This document shows positions 16,390-25,209 of a stretch of 64,000 nt of DNA, piece after piece. Location: contig NZ_JAJADR010000001.1 of assembly GCF_020447265.1 (NCBI RefSeq), forward strand, positions 434,001-498,000, in the 5' to 3' direction. Source of the DNA: Hymenobacter lucidus. GTDB lineage: Bacteria > Bacteroidota > Bacteroidia > Cytophagales > Hymenobacteraceae. The notes beneath the pieces were generated by a model. That model saw only the letters and a list, made by a program, of their open reading frames with translations, ran no database searches and was not told the DNA's origin. The stretch's first letter is position 1, and each line of letters starts with the position of its first letter. A program made the translations under genes and the position numbers.

Positions 16390-17022
16390 CTAGAGCTTCT
16401 GCAGCTCGTCGTACTTCAGGGCTTTGGCGGCGGCTTTCACGGCTTCCATGTCAGGCTGCTCGGTGCCCGATACCGACACCATGAACCGGTCGTTGACGGC
16501 TACCGTGACGCTGGCCTGGCGGTCTTTCTTGCCGTAGCGCTCAAAGGCCTTGAGGCCCGCAATGCCCAGGTCGGAGCTGGTGATGAGCTGCTCGTCGTCT
16601 TCCATTTCCATGGCCATGCCCGTTACGGCGGCCGAAGCGGTAAAGAGCTCCGAGGAAGCGTTGTAGTCGGTGAGGGTAACGGTGATGGTCTTGTTGTCTT
16701 GGTGGAATTCGCGCGTGGCCTGGGAGTAGTTCATGCCGGGCATCTTGATGGTCTGGCCCGAGGGCGCGTCGGCGGTGGCAAAGCCGGGCACGGCTTCCGG
16801 CAGGTATTCCTGCAGCTTTTTGTAGGGCAAAGCCAGCGTGTCGCCGTTCTTCTCCCGCTCGGCCCGGTGCGACTTGGCTTCTTCCATAGCCTCGCCCATC
16901 TTTTCGGCATTCTTGCTCAGCTTCGACAGGGCCGAGTACGTGTTTTTGGCTTCCTGGGCCTGTTCGCAGCCCGCCAGCAGCAGGACAGTAGCCAGAAGCA
17001 ACGGGGAAGAGCGGTAGAGCAT
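16390..17022 (-). CDS. Lipoprotein, uncharacterised
   Basis: A 210-residue lipoprotein; ATG at 17020-17022 gives the signal MLYRSSPLLLATVLLLAGC with lipobox LAGC. A charged helical stretch (AEKMGEAMEEAKSHRAEREK) follows, then a globular domain beginning GDTLALPYKKLQEYLPEAV. Segments such as TITVTLTDYNASSELFTASA and ASVTVAVNDRFMVSVSGTE suggest a beta-sheet domain. No family is recognised with confidence. It stands alone between an intrinsic terminator downstream and a family D hairpin upstream. An AT-rich stretch at 17060-17095 probably holds its promoter. Confidence 0.72.
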   Translation of the reverse strand: MLYRSSPLLLATVLLLAGCEQAQEAKNTYSALSKLSKNAEKMGEAMEEAKSHRAEREKNGDTLALPYKKLQEYLPEAVPGFATADAPSGQTIKMPGMNYSQATREFHQDNKTITVTLTDYNASSELFTASAAVTGMAMEMEDDEQLITSSDLGIAGLKAFERYGKKDRQASVTVAVNDRFMVSVSGTEQPDMEAVKAAAKALKYDELQKL

Positions 17023-17118
17023 AGGGAAAGGAATAGAAAGAGAGAGTGAATGAAAGGGGTAAATATATAGGATAAAATATATTGAAGTCTGGCCGCTTGG
17101 TGCCACCAGCCCGCCACT

Positions 17119-17163
17119 ACGCAGCAGCGGCCGAAGCTCCCGGAGCTTCGGCCGCTGCTGCGT
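17119..17163. terminator. Family D hairpin (member 4), 22-bp perfect arms, one-base loop
   Basis: Bases 17119-17140 pair exactly with 17142-17163. The centre GAAGCTCCCGGAGCTTC is the most complete form of the shared family core. It lies between two minus-strand genes; no long T-run follows on either strand. Confidence 0.7.
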
Positions 17164-17252
17164 TGCTGTAAAATAAAATTGGGCAGTTGCGGAGCCAGTT
17201 GGCGCTACGGCTCATCACTCTAGCCCCCGAGGCGCACCAGTGGCACTATTTC

Positions 17253-17825
17253 TTAGCCGCGCTTGGGCTCGTAGTGCAGCACCGTCACCCCGCACTCGAA
17301 GCCGGTAGCTTTTACCAGCGTCAGGTGCTGGGTGTTGTCCAGGCTTTGGAAAACGGGCAGCCCCCGGCCAATGGCGGCGGGGTTGATGAAGAGGTGGTAC
17401 TCGTCAATCAGGTTGGCCTTGATGAGGGCCGACACGAATGTGGCCCCGCCGTAGGCAATGATATCCTGGCCGGGCTGCTCTTTGAGCCGCGTTATTTCGG
17501 CCACCAGGTCGCCTTTAGCCAGCACGGTATTGTCCCACGCGGCCTGCTCCAGGGTTTGGGTAAACACCACTTTGGGCGTGTCGGTGAACTTCTGGCCGGC
17601 CGCTACTTCTGGGTTGTCGGGCGTGGCGGCTACGGCGGCCCAGTGCGGAATAAAGCCCTGGGCCAGCTTGCGGCCCAGCACGATGCAGTCGACGGGCTCG
17701 GTGAGGTCGGCTACGTAGCTTTTCAGGGCCTCGTCCCAGCTGAAGGTCATCCAGTCCATTTCGCCGTTGGGGCCGGCCATGTAGCCGTCGACGGTCATCT
17801 GGACCTGTAGCTTTAGTTTTCTCAT
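17253..17825 (-). CDS. Dihydrofolate reductase family (RibD C-terminal-like) protein
   Basis: A 190-residue protein of the RibD_C/DHFR-like reductase superfamily, close in layout to B. subtilis YyaP/YwjB. The start KLKLQVQMTVDGYMAGPNGEMDW is the family's first strand and substrate loop. VDCIVLGRKLAQGF is the NADPH-site motif, and GQDIIAYGGATFVSALIKANL with LIDEYHLFINPAAIGRG forms the typical C-terminal half. The natural substrate of these stand-alone members is generally unknown; true dihydrofolate reductase activity should not be assumed. A perfect -7 element (TACCTTTG on the minus strand) lies 26 bases before the start, implying a short leader. Confidence 0.88.
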   Translation of the reverse strand: MRKLKLQVQMTVDGYMAGPNGEMDWMTFSWDEALKSYVADLTEPVDCIVLGRKLAQGFIPHWAAVAATPDNPEVAAGQKFTDTPKVVFTQTLEQAAWDNTVLAKGDLVAEITRLKEQPGQDIIAYGGATFVSALIKANLIDEYHLFINPAAIGRGLPVFQSLDNTQHLTLVKATGFECGVTVLHYEPKRG

Positions 17826-17850
17826 GGTAGGTAGTAGTTAGCTAGCGTCC

Positions 17851-17858
17851 CAAAGGTA
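17851..17858 (-). promoter_or_regulatory. -7 promoter element for the RibD-like gene
   Basis: The minus strand reads TACCTTTG, an exact match to the Bacteroidota -7 consensus TAnnTTTG, about 26 bases ahead of the ATG. No clear -33 TTG is seen at 17-23 bases. Confidence 0.45.
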
Positions 17859-17930
17859 CCGGCCCGGCGCCCCGATGGCGGCGGGTGAATCCGACAACCA
17901 TACGGGGCATTTGCGACAATCGTGTGGGCT

Positions 17931-18353
17931 TCAATTCACCTCGATGGTGAAGATGGTGCTGAGCTTGAACACGTCGCGCGAGGGTTGGTGCTCGGTATAG
18001 CTGACCACCACCAAGTGTGTGGTTTGGCACTGGTTGCAGCGCAGGTAGTAGGCGTACATACCGGAGAAATGGTACCCTTTTATTTCATTTACGCCTTCGA
18101 TGCCGCCATACGCGGCGGCCGCCTTATCCAGCACCGGGCCCGTGTTGCCATCCAGGTAGTGACCGTCACTTACCGTAATCTTGACGGCCGGATTGGTGCA
18201 GGCCGAGCAATGAAAGGAAAGCTGGGTTTTATCGGGACTGTCGCCGCCGCTGGAAAGCCAGTTGTCGTAGTACTCGGGGCTGCGAAAAACGAGGGACGTA
18301 ATGGTAAAGCTCTGCGGGACGCGTAGCTGTTCGTAGCGGTTCTGATCGGGCAT
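17931..18353 (-). CDS. Small protein with two CxxC pairs, probable zinc-binding
   Basis: A 140-residue cytosolic protein I cannot assign to a named family. Two cysteine pairs, CSAC (C49, C52) and CNQC (C106, C109), are well spaced to bind one zinc ion as a split ribbon. The second pair is followed by a beta-rich end (THLVVVSYTEHQPSRDV) reminiscent of zinc-ribbon regulators or chaperone-like modules. There is no signal peptide. The gene is single, on the minus strand between the RibD-like and FAD dehydrogenase genes, which do not suggest a shared job. Confidence 0.65.
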   Translation of the reverse strand: MPDQNRYEQLRVPQSFTITSLVFRSPEYYDNWLSSGGDSPDKTQLSFHCSACTNPAVKITVSDGHYLDGNTGPVLDKAAAAYGGIEGVNEIKGYHFSGMYAYYLRCNQCQTTHLVVVSYTEHQPSRDVFKLSTIFTIEVN

Positions 18354-18466
18354 ACAGGCAGATTAGCAAGGTGAAGTACCGCCGAAAGCTACGGCAAAAC
18401 TGAACTACTGGCGGCGCGCAGTAGGTAGCAGGCCGCTGCCTGACGACAACGGGTCCTGCGGTGCGC

Positions 18467-20125
18467 TTACCCCACGGCCTGGGCGGCGGCGCGGCCGGCA
18501 ATGCGGCCCGAGAAAAGGCAGCCGCCCAGAAACGTGCCTTCCAGAGCCCGGTAGCCGTGCATGCCGCCCCCGCCGAAACCCGCTACTTCGCCCGCCGCGT
18601 AGAGGCCGGGTATCGGTTGGCCATCGGCGCCCAGCACCCGGCTCGACAGGTCGGTTTCGAGGCCGCCGAGGCTTTTGCGGGTCAGCACGTGCAGGCGCAC
18701 GGCAATGAGCGGGCCTTTGGTGGGGTCGAGGAGGCGGTGCGGGGGCGCGGTCCGGATGAGTTTGTCGCCGAGGTAGTGGCGGGCCCCGCGGATAGCCGTA
18801 ATCTGGCCGTCCTTGCTGAAGGGGTTGTTGAGCTGCGAGTCGCGGGCCCGCACTTCCTGCTCCACCTGGGCGTAGTCGAGCAGCGGCGCGCCGGTCAGCT
18901 CGTTCATGGCTTGCACGAGGTCGGGCAGGTTGTCGCGCACGATAAAGTCGGCCCCGTGCTGCTTGAAGGCTTCCACTGGGGCCGGGGCTCCTTTGCCAAA
19001 GGCGCGGCCTAGTGTCTGACGCCAGCTTTTGTTGGTCAGGTCGGGGTTTTGCTCGGAGCCCGACAGCGCAAACTCGTGGCGGATAATCTTCTGGGTCAGG
19101 ATAAACCAGCTGTAGTCGTGGCCCGTCTGGCGCAGGTGGTGTAGCGTGCCCAGCGTATCGAAGCCGGGGTAGAGCGGCCCTGGCAGGCGCTGGCCGCGGG
19201 CATCGAGCCAGAGCGACGACGGGCCGGGCAAGATCCGGATGCCGTGCCGGGCCCAGATGGGGTTCCAGTTTTCGACGCCCTCGGTGTAGTGCCACATCCG
19301 GTCCTGGTTGATGAGCCGGCCGCCGGCCGCTTCGCTGATGCCCAGCATCAGGCCGTCGACGTGTTCGGGCACGCCCGAAAGCATGTGCGCGGGCGGCTGG
19401 CCGAGGCGGGCGGGCCAGTGCCGACGCACTAACTCGTGGTTGGCCCCCATGCCACCCGCCGTCACGATAACCGCTTGGGCCCGCAAGGCAAATTCGCCCA
19501 CCACCAGCCGAGAGCTTTTCTCGCCCCGGGGCGCCGAGCTGGGCTCCAGTATTTCCCCACTGGCCCCCACCACTACGCCGCCGGCCAGGGTCAGCTCGGT
19601 TACGCGGTGGCGGAACTTGAGGGTAATCAGGCCCTTTTTCACGGCTTCCCGCACGCGGTGGGCAAACGGGGCTACTACGCCGGTACCCGTGCCCCAGGTC
19701 ACGTGGAAGCGTGGCACCGAGTTGCCGGGGCCGCGGGCGCCGTAGCCGCCCCGCTCGGCCCAGCCCACCACCGGAAAGAACCGCACGCCCTGTTGGTGTA
19801 GCCAGCTGCGCTTTTCACCGGCGGCCCAGCCCACGTAGGCCTCGGCCCAGCGCCGGGGCCAGGCATCCTCGGGCCGGTCGAAGTCGGCGTTGCCCAGCCA
19901 GTCCTGCAACGCCAGCTCGTAGGAGTCGTGGATGCCGAGGCGGCGCTGCTCGGGCGAATCGACCAGGAACAGGCCCCCAAACGACCAGAAGGCCTGGCCG
20001 CCCATATTCTGTTCGGGTTCCTGGTCGAGCAGCAGCACCCGCTTGCCGGCGTCGGCCAGCTCGGCCGCTGCTACCAGGCCCGCCAGGCCCGCGCCAATAA
20101 CCACTATATCAGCCTCGGTTTGCAT
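18467..20125 (-). CDS. FAD-binding dehydrogenase (fumarate reductase/ketosteroid dehydrogenase-like)
   Basis: A 552-residue flavoprotein of the FAD_binding_2 family. The dinucleotide fold is at the very start (ADIVVIGAGLAGLVAAAELA), followed by LLDQEPEQNMGGQAFWSFGG. The closing FAD segment is GLYAAGEVAGFGGGGMHGYR near the C-terminus, with EGTFLGGCLFSGRIAGRAAA. It belongs to the COG3573-type group of predicted oxidoreductases related to 3-ketosteroid-delta-1-dehydrogenases. The substrate is unknown. Two ATGs six bases apart are possible (20131 and 20125); the second, MQTEADIVV, fits the family start better. No operon partner is evident. Confidence 0.82.
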   Translation of the reverse strand: MQTEADIVVIGAGLAGLVAAAELADAGKRVLLLDQEPEQNMGGQAFWSFGGLFLVDSPEQRRLGIHDSYELALQDWLGNADFDRPEDAWPRRWAEAYVGWAAGEKRSWLHQQGVRFFPVVGWAERGGYGARGPGNSVPRFHVTWGTGTGVVAPFAHRVREAVKKGLITLKFRHRVTELTLAGGVVVGASGEILEPSSAPRGEKSSRLVVGEFALRAQAVIVTAGGMGANHELVRRHWPARLGQPPAHMLSGVPEHVDGLMLGISEAAGGRLINQDRMWHYTEGVENWNPIWARHGIRILPGPSSLWLDARGQRLPGPLYPGFDTLGTLHHLRQTGHDYSWFILTQKIIRHEFALSGSEQNPDLTNKSWRQTLGRAFGKGAPAPVEAFKQHGADFIVRDNLPDLVQAMNELTGAPLLDYAQVEQEVRARDSQLNNPFSKDGQITAIRGARHYLGDKLIRTAPPHRLLDPTKGPLIAVRLHVLTRKSLGGLETDLSSRVLGADGQPIPGLYAAGEVAGFGGGGMHGYRALEGTFLGGCLFSGRIAGRAAAQAVG

Positions 20126-20233
20126 AAGCATTTCGTTGAAAACCCGCTGCCGAAGCCTGACGCGCCACAGTAGCAGGGGAGGGTTGGATGGGAATATCTT
20201 ACCCGGCGAAGATATCCAATCCGCTGGCTACTG

Positions 20234-20779
20234 CTACTCTGGCTTGGGGTAGGCCTTAATCTGGTAGGTACGCTGGTCTTTCCAGCGCCGGACGATGCTG
20301 AAATACAGCGTGTCATTGTGCTCACTAGGCGCGGCTGGTTCCCCGGTGTACTGGTGATACGCCAGCGCCAGAGGCTGCTTGTCCCACCGGGAGGCCGCCA
20401 GATCGAGGCCGTGGCCTTCGTTACCGGGTACCAGCATTGCCTCGGCCGTCGAATCGGCATCGGGGGTGAGGCGGCGGCCCTGGTAGTTGAGCACAAAGCG
20501 CGGCTCGCCCAGCTTGGTTATCTGCTCGAAAAAGATGAACCGGTGGGAGGTGCGGGTGCGCTCTTCCACCCAGCAGTCGGTAAAACTAGCTTCGTAATTC
20601 TCGAAGCGCAGCGTGGCGGGTTCCACTACGTATTCGCGGAGCAGCAGGCCCTGTTGGCGGGCATCGGCCGTTGAGGCGCAGTTCCATTGGCCGGAGTAAC
20701 TGTCGCGCACGGTTACATCAAGGTACAGGTAGCCCAGAATGAAACTCAGCAGCAGGCCAGGCAGAATGATCTTGTACAT
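20234..20779 (-). CDS. Single-pass membrane protein, uncharacterised
   Basis: A 181-residue protein from ATG at 20777-20779. One N-terminal hydrophobic helix (ILPGLLLSFILGYLYLDV) serves as signal anchor, with the remainder predicted outside the cytoplasm. The body contains two cysteines (WNCAS and TDCWVEE) that could form a disulfide. No family is recognised. It lies downstream of the Crp/Fnr gene, 81 bases away on the same strand, so the two may be co-transcribed. A near-match to the -7 element (CACCTTTG) at 20803-20810 may also drive it separately. Confidence 0.62.
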   Translation of the reverse strand: MYKIILPGLLLSFILGYLYLDVTVRDSYSGQWNCASTADARQQGLLLREYVVEPATLRFENYEASFTDCWVEERTRTSHRFIFFEQITKLGEPRFVLNYQGRRLTPDADSTAEAMLVPGNEGHGLDLAASRWDKQPLALAYHQYTGEPAAPSEHNDTLYFSIVRRWKDQRTYQIKAYPKPE

Positions 20780-20860
20780 AGGGAGCGGGAAAAAGGACGT
20801 CCCAAAGGTGCCTGGCAAGTCCTGCCCTTTTCATGACAAATATCATTTTCGGCCCCGCCC

Positions 20861-21427
20861 TCAGCTGTGCTTGTTGCGCAGGCGGCTCAGGGTTTCGGGG
20901 GCCATGCCCAGGTGGGAGGCAATGTGGTGCAGAGCCACCCGCTGAAACACGGTGGGAAAGTCGCGCAGCAGCAGCTCGTACCGCTCGGCGGCGGTACGAG
21001 CGCGCAGGTTTTGGGCGCGCTGCTCGCTCAGCACGTAGTATTTCTCCAGCAGACGGCGGCCAATGAAGTTGAACTCGGGAAAGTCGCGGTAAAAGCCCTG
21101 GAGTTGGTCGTAGGTGATGGAATGCACCACGGCCGGCTCCAGCAGCTCCAGGTATTCCTGGGAAGGCTGCTGGGTAAGAAAGCTCAGGATGGAAATAACG
21201 AAATCCCCGGCCGGCATAAACCAGGACGATATTTCGCGGCCGTGCAGCAGCGTGTAGCCCCGCACCAGGCCGGTTTCCAGAAAGTATACCCGCCGCGCCA
21301 CCTGCCCGGGCTGCAGCAGCCGGTGGTGGGCCGGCAGCTGCTCGCGGGTGGTAGCCGCCAACAGGGCGGCCGTCAGGGCCGGACTCAGCGGCTGCAGGGT
21401 GTTCAGGAAAGCAAGAAAGCTGGACAT
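20861..21427 (-). CDS. Crp/Fnr-family transcriptional regulator
   Basis: A 188-residue regulator with an N-terminal cyclic-nucleotide-binding-like beta roll (REQLPAHHRLLQPGQVARRV, then GLVRGYTLLHGREISSWFMP) and a short C-terminal helix-turn-helix (HHIASHLGMAPETLSRLR). This compact arrangement is common among Bacteroidota Crp-like regulators, in which cAMP ligands are usually not conserved; no Fnr-type iron-sulfur cysteines are present. ATG at 21425-21427 was chosen over an upstream start because MSSFLAFLNTL is the usual family opening. It is divergent from the YdeI-family gene, and that 110-base region may be its target. Confidence 0.86.
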   Translation of the reverse strand: MSSFLAFLNTLQPLSPALTAALLAATTREQLPAHHRLLQPGQVARRVYFLETGLVRGYTLLHGREISSWFMPAGDFVISILSFLTQQPSQEYLELLEPAVVHSITYDQLQGFYRDFPEFNFIGRRLLEKYYVLSEQRAQNLRARTAAERYELLLRDFPTVFQRVALHHIASHLGMAPETLSRLRNKHS

Positions 21428-21537
21428 GGCAGGCGCGGAAACGAAGCGCAAATATGCGGACTGGAAGCGGGTTTGCAGTCAGAACAAGCCAGCGGCCGGC
21501 CGCGGCACCTTTTCCGATTTTCTCAGTTATTTGCCTC

Positions 21538-22125
21538 ATGGCCCGTCCCGATTCCTACCTGCAGTTTCATCCCGCAACCCGCGCCGAGTGGCGGCAGTGG
21601 CTGGCGGCCCACCACGCCGAAAGTCCCGGGGTGTGGCTGGTATATTTCAAGAAGGAAACCGGCCAGGGGCGCGTCAGCTACGCCGAGTCGGTGGAGGAGG
21701 CGCTCTGCTTCGGCTGGATCGACTCGCTGCCGCGCCGCCTCGATGCCGACCGCACCATGCTGCTCTTTACACCCCGCAAGCCCCGCAGCGGCTGGAGCAA
21801 GGTAAACAAGCAGCGCCTGCTGGCGCTGGAAGCCGCCGGCCTGCTGGAGCCCGCCGGCCGGGCCGCCATCGAAAAAGCCAAGCAGAATGGGGCCTGGGAA
21901 AGCCTCGACGCAGCCGAAGCTGGCCTAGTGCCCAATGACCTGGCCGAGGCGCTGGCTGCCAACGCAGAAGCGGCCCGCCGATTTGCCGGCTTCAGCCCGA
22001 GTGCGCGCAAGCAGCTGCTCTCGTGGGTGCTGGGGGCTAAGCGGCCCGAAACCCGCGCCATTCGCATCGTCGAAACCGTGCGGATGGCGGCCCTGGGCAA
22101 GCGGGCCAATTTCGACCAACCGTAG
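21538..22125 (+). CDS. YdeI/OmpD-associated family protein
   Basis: A 195-residue protein with the YdeI family pattern: an opening RAEWRQWLAAHHAESPGVWL, a central EEALCFGWIDSLPRRLDADR and the FTPRKPRSGWSKVNK motif, then a helical C-terminal bacteriocin-protection-like part (FAGFSPSARKQLLSWVLGAK with ETRAIRIVETVRMAA). Family members are implicated in resistance to antimicrobial peptides in Bacillus and in outer-membrane association in enterics, but biochemical function is not settled. ATG 21538 is the family-consistent start. It is divergently transcribed from the Crp/Fnr gene. Confidence 0.85.
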   Translation: MARPDSYLQFHPATRAEWRQWLAAHHAESPGVWLVYFKKETGQGRVSYAESVEEALCFGWIDSLPRRLDADRTMLLFTPRKPRSGWSKVNKQRLLALEAAGLLEPAGRAAIEKAKQNGAWESLDAAEAGLVPNDLAEALAANAEAARRFAGFSPSARKQLLSWVLGAKRPETRAIRIVETVRMAALGKRANFDQP

Positions 22126-22282
22126 CACAGCTTGAGCGGCGGCTTATGGCTTTCCAGAACGGTATTCATCTGGTAAAAGACTGTCCTGTTAGGGGCCGTA
22201 ATGCAACTTCCGGCCCCGGGGCGGGCTCTGCTACACAGGAGCCGGGCATTGCCGGCCCTTTGTACTATATATTCCCCTCTTT

Positions 22283-22942
22283 ATGAAACGGATTCTGTTA
22301 CTCTCGGGCGGCCTGCTGCTGGCCAGCGCGGCCCAGGCCCAGCTGGGGTTGCGGGTGGGCGCCAACGTGACCAGCCTTACCACTCGCCCCGACCAGCCCA
22401 ATGTTGCCGAAAAAGCTACCGGGCGCGTGGGCTACCAGCTGGGCATGTTCTACGAGCAGAAGCTCAGCAGCCGGTTGTCGCTGGTGCCCGAGGTGCAGCT
22501 CAGCCGCCAGAATACCAGCCTCGACATCTCCGACTACACCATCTCCGACGGGGGCTACCAGGCCCAGTACCGCCTGGGCCTCACGTATCTGCAGCTACCC
22601 ATTCTGCTGCGGGCTACGTTCGGTAAGTTTTTCGTGGAGGCCGGCCCGCAGGTGGGCTACCTGCTCGATGCCCACCGCACCGGCACCGTGGATATGAGCA
22701 CTATTGCCGGCCTCCAGCACTTCACCGTCGACGACCGTTCACTCAAAGGCTACGAGCGGTTTGATGTGGGGGCCAGTGCCGGACTAGGCGTGAAGCTGCC
22801 GGCTGGCTTCGTGCTGGGCGTGCGCGGCTACACCGGTTTCCGCTCCCTTACGCCCAAAGAAAACAGCATTACCCGCCTGCGGGCCATGAAAGGTCAGACG
22901 GTGCAGGCCTCGGTAAGCTACCCGTTGAAAGCTTGGCGCTAA
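22283..22942 (+). CDS. Porin-family outer-membrane beta-barrel protein
   Basis: A 219-residue protein of the PorT/OMP_b-brl type common in Bacteroidota. The signal peptide (MKRILLLSGGLLLASAAQAQ) is followed directly by LGLRVGANVTSL, the typical first strand. Alternating amphipathic strands include LSLVPEVQLSRQ, YLQLPILLRATFGKFFVEAGPQVGYLL and VLGVRGYTGF; the protein ends on the aromatic residue pair preceding the stop (KAWR). It should form an eight-stranded barrel in the outer membrane. Substrate or partner is unknown. It converges on the YhhN gene with a 24-base gap. Confidence 0.85.
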   Translation: MKRILLLSGGLLLASAAQAQLGLRVGANVTSLTTRPDQPNVAEKATGRVGYQLGMFYEQKLSSRLSLVPEVQLSRQNTSLDISDYTISDGGYQAQYRLGLTYLQLPILLRATFGKFFVEAGPQVGYLLDAHRTGTVDMSTIAGLQHFTVDDRSLKGYERFDVGASAGLGVKLPAGFVLGVRGYTGFRSLTPKENSITRLRAMKGQTVQASVSYPLKAWR

Positions 22943-22966
22943 AAGCCAGCGCGGCGCACCGGTGGC

Positions 22967-23644
22967 TTACGCGGGCATTGCCCCAGGCGGCTGGTGCGCC
23001 AGTAGGCCCTTCACGATGCAGAGCTGGGCCGTGCTGTAGGTGAGCATAATCCAGAAGCCGGCGGCGGGCAGGGGCGCCAGAAACTTGTTGAGGGCCAGCA
23101 CCGAGTCGGATACCATAAACAGGCCCGCGCCAGCCGTAACCCAGGCAAAGCTGGCCGGCGTGGTGCGCCCGTAGCGGAACAGGGCCCCGAGCACCATCAA
23201 TACCAGCACGGCGGCATATCCCAGCACCGGCAGCCGCAGCGGCCCCAGGTGGTCGTATAGCGCCGTAAGCAGGGCCACGCCGGCCCCAATGATAGGCAGC
23301 GCCAACAACGCTCGGCGGCCCGCCGGCAGCCCCGGCCCCGCCCACTGGTGCCCCCGGTAGGCTCCGATGTAGCTGCCGTGGGCCGAGAGAAAAGCCAACA
23401 GGCCCCCGATGAAAAACAGCGCGTTGCCGTCCTGAAACAGCAGTAGCACGTCGCCCAGCCACGACAGCGCCAGGGCCGCCAGCACCAGCGCGGCCGGGCG
23501 CGGGGCGGCCCGGCGGTAGTAGCAGCCCAGAGCCAGCACGATGAGGGGCTTGCAGATGAGGTGCAGCGGTCCGAAATCGGTGAGCATGGCCAGCAGCTCG
23601 CCAGCTACAGCCAGCCCAAACAGCACCAGAAAAAGCTTTTTCAT
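22967..23644 (-). CDS. YhhN-family membrane protein (lysoplasmalogenase-like)
   Basis: A 225-residue integral membrane protein with seven or eight hydrophobic helices. CKPLIVLALGCYY, ALALSWLGDVLLLF and FFIGGLLAFLSAHGSYIGAY are the conserved YhhN segments, with the family acidic residue in LGDVLL. The family includes human TMEM86B, which hydrolyses the vinyl-ether bond of lysoplasmalogens; bacterial members have been shown or proposed to do the same. Activity here is inferred from family only. The start at 23644 is the only ATG consistent with the first helix. It is downstream of the TPM gene with a 21-base gap, so the two are probably co-transcribed. Confidence 0.86.
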   Translation of the reverse strand: MKKLFLVLFGLAVAGELLAMLTDFGPLHLICKPLIVLALGCYYRRAAPRPAALVLAALALSWLGDVLLLFQDGNALFFIGGLLAFLSAHGSYIGAYRGHQWAGPGLPAGRRALLALPIIGAGVALLTALYDHLGPLRLPVLGYAAVLVLMVLGALFRYGRTTPASFAWVTAGAGLFMVSDSVLALNKFLAPLPAAGFWIMLTYSTAQLCIVKGLLAHQPPGAMPA

Positions 23645-23665
23645 AAACGAAAGTACAGCGGAAAG

Positions 23666-25147
23666 CTACCAGCTGCTGCCCGCTCCGCCGCCACCGGAGC
23701 TGCCCCCGCTGCTGGAGGAAAAACCGGACGACGAGGAAGAGGAGCCCGACGAAGAGCTGCCGGACGACGAAGACAGGCGGGCCGTAGTGTATTTCTCCTT
23801 TTTGGTATGCAGGCAAAAGGCGCAGTACCACACGTGCCAGCCCCAGCCGCCGTGGGAAGTAGTGGCGGCCTCCATTTCCTCGTCGGGCTGGGGCTGGGCG
23901 GTGCGGTGGTGGCACTGCTCACAGGCTTCCACGTCGGTGCCGAGGTTGGCGTATTCGAGCGTGAAGCGGTGCTGGCAGGCCGCGCAGTGCCACACGTCGT
24001 AGTCGACGGACTCTACCTGCTCTTCGGCGAACTGGCCGGGCTGCAAAGCCGCGTCGTCCTGGGTTTCGTCGAGGCGGTGCATGGGCTGGGTGCAGGCCGG
24101 GCAGGCGTAGGCAGCCTCGCGCAGGGCCGCCATGCGCCGCTGGTGCCAGGGCCAGTAGAAGGCCAGCCCCAGCGGAAACAGAAAGCGCAGAAAGCCCAGC
24201 CCGTGGTGCGCCGTGTTGAGAAACGTGTAGCGGGCGTGGCGACTCTGGCCGGCGTAGCGGGTGCCCAGCAGCTGGTTTATCAGCAGCAGATAGCCGTGCA
24301 GGTAAAGCAGCGGCCAGCCGTAGCTCAGGGCCATCAGCAGCCGCGGCGACACCGGCAGGTCGAAGTACACGGTGGCGGCCAGCACCCCCAGAATCAGTAG
24401 CAGGCCCCCAAACAGCACGGTGTGGTAGGCTTTGGCAGTGCCCGTCCGAAACCATAGCACCAGTACTAGCACCACCAGGAACAACACGGCGGCTATTACG
24501 CCGAATGCCTCCGAGTCGCTCCAGGCCTTGGGGTCGGTGGATTCAACGGCGAAGTCACCTTCTTCAGCCAACGCCATAGCCGGGGTTTCGGCCAGAGCGG
24601 CAGCAGAGTCGGCGGGCAGCTCGAAGTGGCCGGTACTGAGCTGGCGGATGAGGGCGGCCACACCCTGACGGATGGCGGCATCGTAGCGGCCCTGGCGTAG
24701 CTCGGGCACCATATAGCGCTGCTGAATGCGGAAGCAGATGACGTCGGGCAGGTCGGCTTCCAGTCCGTAGCCGGTTTCAAACTCCACCCTATGCTGATCC
24801 TCGACCAGCAAGAGCAGCAAACCGTTGTTCTTCTCCTTATCCCCGATTTTCCAGCGGTTAAACAGCGCCGTAGCAGCCGTTTTGGGCACTTCCTGCCCGA
24901 TACTGCGCGTAAGCACCACGTCGATATGCGCCCGGCCGGCCTGGTCGAGAGGGCGCAGTACGGCGTTCAAATCCTGCACCGTGGCTGGTTGCAGCAGGTG
25001 GTCGGGGTCACTGACGTAGCTTTGTCCCAGCGTCTTCGGGTCGGGAATAGTAGTCAGATAGGAGTTCTGGGCCACGGCCGGAGCGCTAGTCCAGAACCAA
25101 GCCAGCAGCACCAGCACCCGGATCAGCAAACAACGTGAGAGGAGCAT
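23666..25147 (-). CDS. TPM-domain membrane protein with four CxxC pairs and a Ser/Gly tail
   Basis: A 493-residue protein from ATG at 25145-25147. A signal peptide (residues 1-27) precedes a TPM (YgcG-type) domain at about 35-175, with the typical VSDPDHLL start and NNGLLLLLVEDQHRVEFETG core. Transmembrane helices follow at about 214-233, 244-262 and 268-292. Residues 340-450 hold four cysteine pairs: CPAC 349, CAAC 388, CEQC 409 and CAFC 442, probably two zinc ribbons. The end (459-493) is almost pure Ser/Gly and ends in Trp, as in many YgcG proteins. TPM proteins are linked to membrane stability and photosystem repair in plants; the bacterial role is unclear. Confidence 0.85.
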   Translation of the reverse strand: MLLSRCLLIRVLVLLAWFWTSAPAVAQNSYLTTIPDPKTLGQSYVSDPDHLLQPATVQDLNAVLRPLDQAGRAHIDVVLTRSIGQEVPKTAATALFNRWKIGDKEKNNGLLLLLVEDQHRVEFETGYGLEADLPDVICFRIQQRYMVPELRQGRYDAAIRQGVAALIRQLSTGHFELPADSAAALAETPAMALAEEGDFAVESTDPKAWSDSEAFGVIAAVLFLVVLVLVLWFRTGTAKAYHTVLFGGLLLILGVLAATVYFDLPVSPRLLMALSYGWPLLYLHGYLLLINQLLGTRYAGQSRHARYTFLNTAHHGLGFLRFLFPLGLAFYWPWHQRRMAALREAAYACPACTQPMHRLDETQDDAALQPGQFAEEQVESVDYDVWHCAACQHRFTLEYANLGTDVEACEQCHHRTAQPQPDEEMEAATTSHGGWGWHVWYCAFCLHTKKEKYTTARLSSSSGSSSSGSSSSSSGFSSSSGGSSGGGGAGSSW

Positions 25148-25209
25148 AGGGCGCGGAGCTACGAGGGCCGGAAAAGAGGATTGACCGGCCAAAGAAAGCA
25201 ATACCCCGC

